A stretch of 64,000 nucleotides of DNA from Ignavibacteriota bacterium (GTDB lineage: Bacteria; Bacteroidota; Ignavibacteria; Palsa-1295). The notes below the pieces were generated by a model that ran no database searches, was not told the DNA's origin, and worked only from the letters and a program-made list of their open reading frames with translations. The DNA lies in the NCBI GenBank assembly GCA_003151825.1, contig PLYO01000041.1, positions 1 to 64,000 on the forward strand, read 5' to 3'. Made by a program: the position numbers and the translations under genes. Below are positions 20,963-28,070 of this stretch, one piece after another. How positions within the stretch are numbered: the stretch's first letter is position 1; each line of letters opens with the position of its first letter.

Positions 20963-21033
20963 TCGTTATTCCATCTCATAGCTACCGCGAGCGCGGCGAA
21001 GAGGGTGAGTGCGAGAAGCCGTTTCGGAAACAT
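20959..21033 (-). CDS. Micropeptide MFPKRLLALTLFAALAVAMRWNNE, ATGA overlap with nuclease gene
   Basis: 24 codons; TGA stop overlaps ATG of the 20962 ORF. Confidence 0.5.
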   Translation of the reverse strand: MFPKRLLALTLFAALAVAMRWNNE

Positions 21034-21043
21034 TCTTATGCCA

Positions 21044-21253
21044 TTAGTGCGCATGTTCGAAGGCAACTCGCAATTCACTCGGGTGTGGATAATGGACGTT
21101 CAGCTTTTCGAAGCCGAGAACCTTCCCACTGCCGGACTTCATCACAATGATCTCATCTCCAATTTCCTCTGCCACCGATTCCTGAGCAGGGTCATCGAAC
21201 CAGACAGTCAGCGTCCGTCCGGTTTCATCGTAATAGACTTTTATCTGGTCCAT
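21044..21253 (-). CDS. DUF2283-family protein
   Basis: MDQIKVYYDETGRTLTVWFDDPAQESVAEEIGDEIIVMKSG. Confidence 0.75.
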   Translation of the reverse strand: MDQIKVYYDETGRTLTVWFDDPAQESVAEEIGDEIIVMKSGSGKVLGFEKLNVHYPHPSELRVAFEHAH

Positions 21254-21566
21254 ATTCTATCTCCCTCCTTGATCGCTTCGGTAATATAAGCTGTGACCAA
21301 AAATCCCGATGTTTCGTTCAACTCTTTAACTACCGCGCAGACCCAGCGTTTAGAACGCACGGTCGGTAAAAAAGATACACCGAGGGGTCGCTTTTGCTTT
21401 GGCGAATCTCTTCGGGATCTTGAATGGTGGCGCGGACAAGCTCTTCTTGTCCTTCCATGACCGGATGCTTTTGGGTGGTGATCGTGCGCCAATACGCTTT
21501 CGTTACTCGCACGTTGAACCCAAGCGGCGTATCGACCTCAAAGAGAATATCGTCCTGGGTTATCAT
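21241..21566 (-). pseudogene. Nuclease-fold (PBECR/DUF4258-like) toxin candidate with apparent frameshift
   Basis: N-part MITQDDILFEVDTPLGFNVRVTKAYW...DPSVYLF (frame of 21330-22022) joins C-part LPTVRSKRWVCAVVKELNETSGFLVTAYITEAIKEGDRIW (frame of 21241-21492) at a T6 run. Confidence 0.65.
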
Positions 21567-21609
21567 TAGGGGCGAAGAGGGTAAGTGCCAGAAGCCGTTT
21601 CGGAAGCAT
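21538..21609 (-). CDS. Micropeptide MLPKRLLALTLFAPNDNPGRYSL
   Basis: 23 codons; overlaps start of the nuclease gene by 29 nt. Confidence 0.45.
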   Translation of the reverse strand: MLPKRLLALTLFAPNDNPGRYSL

Positions 21610-21638
21610 GATGTACTGCCCTGAAAAGCCGCGCGGGA

Positions 21639-21675
21639 AGTTGAAAGTGCCCACGGCGGAAGGTAAACTCCGAGT
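21639..21675 (-). promoter_or_regulatory. Leader element GGCACTC-N-TTACC-N-GGGCACTTT
   Basis: Same spaced blocks as 45814-45851 and 47004-47042. Confidence 0.5.
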
Positions 21676-21690
21676 GCCGAAATGGCGACC

Positions 21691-21729
21691 CTGAAAAAGC
21701 CACTCCTTTTCAAGGAAGGGGGCTTTTTC
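21691..21729. repeat. Palindromic AAAAAGCC...CCTTTTCAAGG...GGGCTTTTT element, terminator-like
   Basis: Inverted arms ending in T-run; CTCCTTG/CAAGGAG repeat family. Confidence 0.6.
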
Positions 21730-21848
21730 ATTGAATTAAAAAATCTATCAACGATTCCGGTTACGGTTGTGTTAAGCCTCTCCTGCATCGAAGCGACTTT
21801 GGCGAAATCAGCGTGTTTTTGCCAAAAACGGAGGAATATCACTAAGGA

Positions 21849-22517
21849 ATGCTCAATCTCATATTCGTAATCATCGCGGGCTATCTCATCGGCTCGATCC
21901 CGTTCGGCATTATTATTTCGAAAAAATTTCGCGGCTTCGACATCCGCTCGAAAGGCTCGGGCAACATCGGTTCGACGAATGCGTTTCGCGTGCTCGGCTG
22001 GAAACTCGGTCTGGCGGTTCAAATTCTCGATTTAGCGAAAGGCTTAGGCGTCATTTTGCTCGCAACCTATTTTTACAATGGCCTTCCATTTCATAATGCC
22101 ACGCCGTTTCAGGACATCACCGTGTTCCGGCTGATTGCCGGCGGTTCTGCCGTGCTCGGACATGTCTTTACCATTTTTGCAGGATTTCGCGGCGGCAAGG
22201 GAATCAGCACCGCAGCGGGTATGATGATTGGCGTTGCGCCGGTCGAAGTTGCGGTCGCGGTAGGAATTTTTCTTTTGGTGGTATTCTTCAGCGGTTACGT
22301 CTCGCTCGCATCGATTATCGCCGCCATCACGCTGCCCACGACGATGTTCCTTCGGGAGAATGCTTTCGGCGTTCAAATCACCGGCTATAACACGCTTATT
22401 TTCTTCGCCATTGGCCTCTCGTCCTTTTTGATTTATACGCACCGTTCGAATATCGCGCGGCTGCTTGCGAACCGCGAGCACCGTTTCGAAGGCCTTCGCA
22501 TCTTTAGTAAAGGGTGA
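21849..22517 (+). CDS. plsY: Glycerol-3-phosphate acyltransferase PlsY
   Basis: GYLIGSIPFGIIISKKF...KGSGNIGSTNAFRVLG...FRGGKGISTAAG. Confidence 0.96.
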   Translation: MLNLIFVIIAGYLIGSIPFGIIISKKFRGFDIRSKGSGNIGSTNAFRVLGWKLGLAVQILDLAKGLGVILLATYFYNGLPFHNATPFQDITVFRLIAGGSAVLGHVFTIFAGFRGGKGISTAAGMMIGVAPVEVAVAVGIFLLVVFFSGYVSLASIIAAITLPTTMFLRENAFGVQITGYNTLIFFAIGLSSFLIYTHRSNIARLLANREHRFEGLRIFSKG

Positions 22518-23512
22518 ATGCGGCCGTCATTGGCGCCGGTGGCTGGGGAACCACGCTTGCCCGATTGCTGGATGAGCGCGGTCACTGCGTAACGCTCTGG
22601 GCGCGGCGTGAAGCATTTGCCGAAGAGCTTCGACGCACTCATGAGAATGCCGTTTACCTTCCCAGCATCGAGCTTTCTCCCACCATTGAAATTACGCACG
22701 AGGCTTCCGCGCTTTCGGGCCAGGAACTTTATGTATTTGCGCTGCCGTGTCAGTCCACGCGCGAAGTTATTGTAGAACTCTCCAAATATATTGCTCGAAC
22801 GGACGCGATTTACGTTAGCGCGTCAAAAGGAATTGAAAAGACCACGCTCTTTCGAGTGACAGAAATTATTTCCGATGCGCTTGCCGTGGATGCATCCCGC
22901 ACCGTTGCGCTTTCCGGGCCGAGCCACGCAGAAGAAGTTGCGCGAAGGGTTCCCACCGCAATCGTTGCCGCAAGTTTGGAGCATGATGTTGCGCGTGAGG
23001 TGCAGAGCGCGTTTTTTCTGCCCTATTTCAGAGTCTATTCCAGTTCCGATGTCGTTGGCGTCGAGCTTGCTGCTGCGCTGAAAAATGTTATTGCGATCTG
23101 CGCTGGCATTACCGAGGGCGCGGGTTTCGGCGACAACACCAAGGCGGCGCTCGTAACGCGCGGGCTTGCCGAAATGCAACGATTGGGCATCGCGCTCGGC
23201 GCCGAAGAGCATACGTTTAGCGGACTCGCGGGACTCGGCGATCTCTTCGTCACCTGTTCGAGCAAGCATTCTCGCAATCGCTTCGTCGGCCAGCAAATTG
23301 GACGCGGAAGAAAACTTCCCGAAATTTTGCATGATTTAAAAATGATCGCCGAAGGCGTCTCGACGGCGGAATCGGCTAAGAATCTCGCCGAGCTTCATAA
23401 GATCGAAATGCCGATTGTTCAGCAGACCTACAAAATCCTGTTCGAACACAAAGACCCGCGCGAGGCCACGAACGACCTGATGAACCGAGATCCAAAATCT
23501 GAACGTTGGTAA
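22514..23512 (+). CDS. gpsA: NAD(P)H-dependent glycerol-3-phosphate dehydrogenase
   Basis: AVIGAGGWGTTLA; VALSGPSHAEEVARRVPTAIV; overlaps plsY by 4 nt. Confidence 0.96.
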   Translation: MNAAVIGAGGWGTTLARLLDERGHCVTLWARREAFAEELRRTHENAVYLPSIELSPTIEITHEASALSGQELYVFALPCQSTREVIVELSKYIARTDAIYVSASKGIEKTTLFRVTEIISDALAVDASRTVALSGPSHAEEVARRVPTAIVAASLEHDVAREVQSAFFLPYFRVYSSSDVVGVELAAALKNVIAICAGITEGAGFGDNTKAALVTRGLAEMQRLGIALGAEEHTFSGLAGLGDLFVTCSSKHSRNRFVGQQIGRGRKLPEILHDLKMIAEGVSTAESAKNLAELHKIEMPIVQQTYKILFEHKDPREATNDLMNRDPKSERW

Positions 23513-23610
23513 ACCAAACCACGATTTACAGGATGAAAAGGATGCACAGGATAGGTTTCGTGAACGAATCCAGCGTGAGATGCTTTTAGGACTTTGAGGT
23601 ACGATTTATT

Positions 23611-24165
23611 ATGCTGCTAACCACCGAAAAGCGATATACGAAAGAAGATTACGAGCAACTGCCTGAAGGTGCGCCGTATCAACTGATTGGCGGAGAATTA
23701 ATTATGAGTCCGAGTCCGACATTTTTTCATCAAGGGATTATTGCTAATATTTTTGAAAAACTCAGGCCTTTCGTTCGAAAGAACGGCCTTGGTGAGTTGG
23801 CGCTTTCACCCTTGGATGTCCACCTTACGGAAGAGGATATTTATCAGCCCGATCTGATCTTCATTCGGAAGGAAAAGCTACCCTCCATCGGCCCGCATGA
23901 CCGTATTCACTTCGTACCTGATTTAGTGATTGAAATTCTTTCGCCTTCGACCGCCTATTACGATTACTCTCACAAGAAAGCTGTGTATTGCGAGCGTGGG
24001 GTGAAAGAATACTGGATCGTTGACCCCGAAGACCAGACCATTGAGATCATGGTCAATGACGGAAATTTTTATCGGACTGAAGCTTTGCTACGTGCTCCTG
24101 CTGTGCTCGAATCCGCGATGTTCCCGGGATTCAGCATGAACGTCGAAGAAGTATTTGCCCTCTGA
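23611..24165 (+). CDS. Uma2-family endonuclease-like protein
   Basis: PDLVIEILSPSTAYYDYSHKKAVYCERGVKEYWIVDPE. Confidence 0.88.
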   Translation: MLLTTEKRYTKEDYEQLPEGAPYQLIGGELIMSPSPTFFHQGIIANIFEKLRPFVRKNGLGELALSPLDVHLTEEDIYQPDLIFIRKEKLPSIGPHDRIHFVPDLVIEILSPSTAYYDYSHKKAVYCERGVKEYWIVDPEDQTIEIMVNDGNFYRTEALLRAPAVLESAMFPGFSMNVEEVFAL

Positions 24166-24176
24166 TTATTTATACA

Positions 24177-25163
24177 ATGCTTCGAATCGGTATTGCCGGA
24201 GTCGGCCATTTAGGGAAAATCCACGCCAAACTTTGGAAGGAAGTCGATGGCGTTACCGTCACCGGAATTTATGATGTAAGTCCTGAGGCAGCAAGCACCG
24301 TTTCGAGCGAAACGGGCATCGAAAGCTTCGAAGATTTTTCTACGTTCTTGCACCAGATCGATGCCCTTTCCATCGTAACATCCACGCCATCGCATTATGC
24401 GATTGCAAAGCAAGCCATCGAAGCGGGCAAGCATGTCCTGATCGAAAAACCGATCACAACTACGACCGAGCAAGCCGAAGAATTGATCGAGCTTGCGAAA
24501 AAGCGTAATGTAAAAATTCAGGTTGGGCATATCGAGCGGTTCAATCCTGCGCTGCTGGCTGCGGAGCCATATCTCGACGATCCCCGATTTTTCGAATCGC
24601 ACCGCATGGCGCAGTTCCAGCCGCGCGGCAGCGATGTTGCCGTGGTGCTCGATCTCATGATTCACGACATCGATGTTATTCTTTCGCTCGTTAAATCTCC
24701 CGTGAAATCCATCGATGCTTCGGGAGTAGCCGTCGTTTCCGAAGAATTGGATATTGCAAACGCCCGCATTAAATTCGAGAATGGAGCGGTTGCCAACGTG
24801 ACGGCCAGCCGCATTTCGCAAACGCCGATGCGCAAGCTCCGAATTTTTGCGAAGGAAGCGTATCTCTCGCTGGATTTCGGAACGAAATCCGTGGATGTCT
24901 TTCGGCTGGAATCTGGTGGCGAGGACGCCACCAGCCACGCGGGGTTGACCATGAAGCTTGGGCAAATCGAAAAAGGAAATGTTCCCAGGAACATTATTTA
25001 CGAAAAGCCTAATGTGCGCGATATGAACCCGCTGAAATACGAGCTCGAAATTTTCCGCGATGCCATTCTGAAGGATACCACCCCCCTCGTTTCCGGCGTG
25101 GATGGACTGAACGCCCTCCGCGTCGCCGAGATGATCCTGAAAGCGATCGAAGCGGGAATGTAG
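24177..25163 (+). CDS. Gfo/Idh/MocA-family oxidoreductase
   Basis: GIAGVGHLGKIHA; GKHVLIEKPITTT; VGHIERFNPA. Confidence 0.9.
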   Translation: MLRIGIAGVGHLGKIHAKLWKEVDGVTVTGIYDVSPEAASTVSSETGIESFEDFSTFLHQIDALSIVTSTPSHYAIAKQAIEAGKHVLIEKPITTTTEQAEELIELAKKRNVKIQVGHIERFNPALLAAEPYLDDPRFFESHRMAQFQPRGSDVAVVLDLMIHDIDVILSLVKSPVKSIDASGVAVVSEELDIANARIKFENGAVANVTASRISQTPMRKLRIFAKEAYLSLDFGTKSVDVFRLESGGEDATSHAGLTMKLGQIEKGNVPRNIIYEKPNVRDMNPLKYELEIFRDAILKDTTPLVSGVDGLNALRVAEMILKAIEAGM

Positions 25164-25477
25164 GTGCATGGCCAGCAAAGCCAAAAAAGACCTGCTTAGA
25201 GTACACTACAACAGGCCTCAATCAATTTTCAATGAACTCCGGTGATCGATGTCCCCCAAGCTAAGGGTAGACCCGCCCAGGACTTTTTGATCACCCCCAG
25301 TGCGCCAAATAGATTTCAGTGGATGAGGGGTCATCGCGTTAGCCAATCATCGCATTTTATGCGAATCTCATCCATGTGCAGGGATAACTCATGCCTGTAC
25401 CGGCAGCGGAATTTATACACTCTCAACGCTCGCAGTGGGCTTTATACGTGTAAAAAGACAAATGTTTCATTTTATCA

Positions 25478-25485
25478 TATAAATT
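25478..25485 (+). repeat. Left target-site duplication TATAAATT of IS
   Basis: Matches 27879-27886. Confidence 0.8.
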
Positions 25486-25578
25486 GATGATTATCCCCTT
25501 CACAAACCTGTTTTCCGTGAGAAAGACAACGTAATTCAAGGCTGTTGATTGGAAATTTCGTATCTTTGTAATTTTGAA

Positions 25579-25776
25579 ATGAAATCAGACCTATACACCA
25601 AGATCGTCCTGACCGTTATCGCCATTGTATTGACGGGTATTTTAATCAAGGATAGTGGAATTATTTCAGCCGCACGCGCAGCGAAACCCAACGATGGCGT
25701 AGTCCATGTTTACATCGATGGAGCAAGCTCCACAGCCTTTTACCTCGCCGAGCCTATTGAAGTGAAGGTTCAGTAG
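25579..25776 (+). CDS. Small membrane-anchored/secreted hypothetical protein (MKSDLYTK family)
   Basis: MKSDLYTKIVLTVIAIVLTGILIKDSG...AFYLAEPIEVKVQ; inside IS boundaries. Confidence 0.55.
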   Translation: MKSDLYTKIVLTVIAIVLTGILIKDSGIISAARAAKPNDGVVHVYIDGASSTAFYLAEPIEVKVQ

Positions 25777-25822
25777 TTTAGCCCGGAGTTCCGTCATTAA
25801 TTCCCGACACTCCTTCTAATAA

Positions 25823-26257
25823 TTAGGGGTCGTCATCCTTGTGGGGTATAATTTCTATACCTCGCGCCCAGCACACGTCTTTAAAATCCCTATGGTTGAA
25901 GGTTATCAGTGCATCAATGCGTAAATTATCGTCGGAAAGAATTGCTCTGATTATCCAGTCAGTAAGATTTGGATGTCCTCCGAAAAAATTTGGCTCAAAC
26001 ACTTTTTCCAATGCAAATTCTCGGTAAGGGGAGTCGTCAATCCTTGTCAGGGTCGGCAGAAGTTTTTCAAAGGCAGAAAGCTTTTCAGGTTGTTTAACGA
26101 GGCGCGTGGAAACCGTCTCATAAAGACAGGGCCACGGTATTAACAGCTCGTGCGTACCCGCATCGGAAAATAGCTTTATCGAAGCCTCGTGGTGTTGGTC
26201 GGAAGGATCAACCAAACCAAGACAATAGCATGAATCGGCGATTGCTCTTTTAGCCAC
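25823..26257 (-). CDS. PIN-domain nuclease-like protein, GTG start
   Basis: AIADSCYCLGLVDPSDQHHEASIKLF...DALITFNHRDFKDVC; PIN-like acidic residues. Confidence 0.7.
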   Translation of the reverse strand: MAKRAIADSCYCLGLVDPSDQHHEASIKLFSDAGTHELLIPWPCLYETVSTRLVKQPEKLSAFEKLLPTLTRIDDSPYREFALEKVFEPNFFGGHPNLTDWIIRAILSDDNLRIDALITFNHRDFKDVCWARGIEIIPHKDDDP

Positions 26258-26259
26258 GT

Positions 26260-26661
26260 CTATACCACTGCGGGTGTATCGGCAGGAACTTCTTGCTGAA
26301 TGCCGTACCCTTCCCAGGGAGCCTTAGTTCTCCGTCCACCAACAATAAAACGACCCGTTATTAGGCGCTTTTCGGGTTGGCCTCCTGCTCCGATTAAGTA
26401 AACTCTATCGGTATCTTTCAGGCGGATTTTATCCCGAAGTTCTGCTACAATTTCGTTTGCTACCTCTTCGGCATCCCCGCTCGTCGGCAGTTCTCTTTCG
26501 AAATACGCTAACGTACTTGCGCACTCTCTCGCGCCCATTGTGTCAAGCCATCCGAAAAGACCCTTGTAGTCGCCCTGCAAGCCCAAATCATAATTCATCC
26601 AAAAGCCAATTTTGGGGTTTGTGGCTGGTGGCGCTTGGGTTGTAAGTGGTGGTAATGCCAT
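26260..26661 (-). CDS. Uncharacterised protein upstream of PIN gene
   Basis: KIGFWMNYDLGLQGDYKGLFGWLDTMGARECASTLAYFE...RFIVGGRRTKAPWEGYG; stop directly abuts PIN GTG. Confidence 0.6.
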   Translation of the reverse strand: MALPPLTTQAPPATNPKIGFWMNYDLGLQGDYKGLFGWLDTMGARECASTLAYFERELPTSGDAEEVANEIVAELRDKIRLKDTDRVYLIGAGGQPEKRLITGRFIVGGRRTKAPWEGYGIQQEVPADTPAVV

Positions 26662-26680
26662 GAGATAAGATGAATTACGG

Positions 26681-26887
26681 CTAAAACGTGAAAAGGTTTA
26701 GCTGGTTCCACGCAATTTCTTCGCGCCTGAACGCTTTTGGGGCTTTGCCGCAAACAGGGCAACGATTGCCTCTTCCGTTGTGAGCGGCGCGAGCGTAAGC
26801 CGTGAGCCATCTTTGCGCTTGACGGGCTTTGCGTTCGTGCTGTTGGATGATTTTCTTCTGGCGTTGCTCTTCACGGATTAGCTTGCC
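26681..26887 (-). CDS. Possible small CxxC (zinc-ribbon-like) ORF overlapping transposase 3' end
   Basis: Open frame LIREEQRQKKIIQQHERKARQAQRWLTAYARAAHNGRGNRCPVCGKAPKAFRREEIAWNQLNLFTF*; no ATG. Confidence 0.35.
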   Translation of the reverse strand, partial: GKLIREEQRQKKIIQQHERKARQAQRWLTAYARAAHNGRGNRCPVCGKAPKAFRREEIAWNQLNLFTF

Positions 26888-27816
26888 GATGGCCTGGAGT
26901 CCCGGTACATCAAGCGTTTCCCTTCAAATCCCCGAATCGCACGAATAGTTCGCTCTCCGTCGCTGATCTTGCGTCCGTTGTATCGGAACTCAAACTCCGC
27001 GAGATAGCGTGGAAGATGCTGGTGGCTCACATGCTGATAGACTCCACTGACACCGCGCTTTAAGATTCCGAAAAATCCTTCCACTGTATTCGTGTAAGCG
27101 TCACCGCGCACGTATTCGTTTGCGCTGTGCATCACCTTTTCGTGGCCCGCAAACTCTGCATCGAGTCCGCGATACGCCAAGAGTTCATCCGTCATGATCG
27201 TAGCTTCTTTGCTGACGTTCTCCCGGATATGCTTTTTCAAAGTTTGAGCACTTGCACTCTCGATTGGGAACACCCGCACATCCCCGCCACGCTGTACTAC
27301 TGCAAAGATGGCTGGCTTGCTTGTCCCGCGTCCTCTCTTGCCGCCAAAACGAGGATGGCGAGGGCCGATATACGCTTCGTCTGCCTCGACCACACCATTC
27401 AGCTTTTCGGCGAACGGCGATTGTGCCATTGCGAAGCGAATACGATGGGCCATAAACCATGCGCTCTCGTAGCTGATGCCAAGTTCTCGATGCAGTTGAT
27501 GAGCACTCATTCCCTTTTTCGAGGAACACAATAAGTGAATGCCATAGACCCATTTTTGAAGCGGAATATGGCTATCCTCGAAGATCGACTTCACGGTCAC
27601 GGTGAATTGCTTCTTGCAATCACCGCACTTGATGAGTCCCTTACGTCCGGGCTTCTTCGAATCGGCCTTTGGACGCAAACGGTAAGCCTTTGTCGAGCCG
27701 CAATGCACACAGGCAATGCCATCCGGCCAGCGCAAGTTCTCCAAGAACTTACGAGCCGCGTCCTCATCATGATAATGTTCAGCGAGTTGTACTAAATTCC
27801 CTACTTGTTTTTTCAT
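26878..27816 (-). CDS. IS1595-family (ISXO2-like) transposase
   Basis: FLENLRWPDGIACVHCGS zinc ribbon; GVVEADEAYIGPRHPR; NTVEGFFGILKRGVSGVYQHVS. Confidence 0.93.
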   Translation of the reverse strand: MKKQVGNLVQLAEHYHDEDAARKFLENLRWPDGIACVHCGSTKAYRLRPKADSKKPGRKGLIKCGDCKKQFTVTVKSIFEDSHIPLQKWVYGIHLLCSSKKGMSAHQLHRELGISYESAWFMAHRIRFAMAQSPFAEKLNGVVEADEAYIGPRHPRFGGKRGRGTSKPAIFAVVQRGGDVRVFPIESASAQTLKKHIRENVSKEATIMTDELLAYRGLDAEFAGHEKVMHSANEYVRGDAYTNTVEGFFGILKRGVSGVYQHVSHQHLPRYLAEFEFRYNGRKISDGERTIRAIRGFEGKRLMYRDSRPSAS

Positions 27817-27972
27817 AGCTCAATAAGCATCCAACTACGTGCCACAGAGAAAACAGGTTTGTGAAGGGGATAATCACCTATAAATTTTGCTTTTTTCTCA
27901 AAAATTCCGTTTTTCCTGCCAAAAAACGCATATTATAGGACTTTTACAGGGGGAAAATGCCAGCAGTGCCCC

Positions 27973-28053
27973 TCATTCCTTCACAAATTTCGCCCGCGTG
28001 TGCCCATCGCTTACAAAATACACGCCGGAGGGAAGCAGGTTATGATGAGGCAG
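27973..28053 (-). pseudogene. T9SS C-terminal sorting-domain remnant
   Basis: LPHHNLLPSGVYFVSDGHTRAKFVKE* preceded by in-frame TAA. Confidence 0.65.
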
Positions 28054-28070
28054 TTATTTGTGCGAGATAT

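Larger units (their letters stand above)
25486..27878. mobile_element. IS1595-family insertion sequence with cargo genes (2393 bp)
   Basis: Ends G(A/G)TGATTATCCCCTTCACAAACCTGTTTTC inverted, 29/30 bp match (25486-25515 / 27849-27878); 8-bp TSD TATAAATT; IS1595-type transposase. Confidence 0.9.

Noticed and set aside
21330-22022. 230-aa ORF as one protein
   Set aside because: Only the last ~80 residues match the nuclease-like family; the N-terminal part is antisense to plsY start and a repeat
24210-25184. 324-aa minus-strand ORF opposite the Gfo/Idh/MocA gene
   Set aside because: Shadow ORF with composition typical of antisense translation
25164-25477. Possible second IS remnant left of the IS1595 element
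   Set aside because: No inverted ends or convincing transposase reading frame could be found by eye
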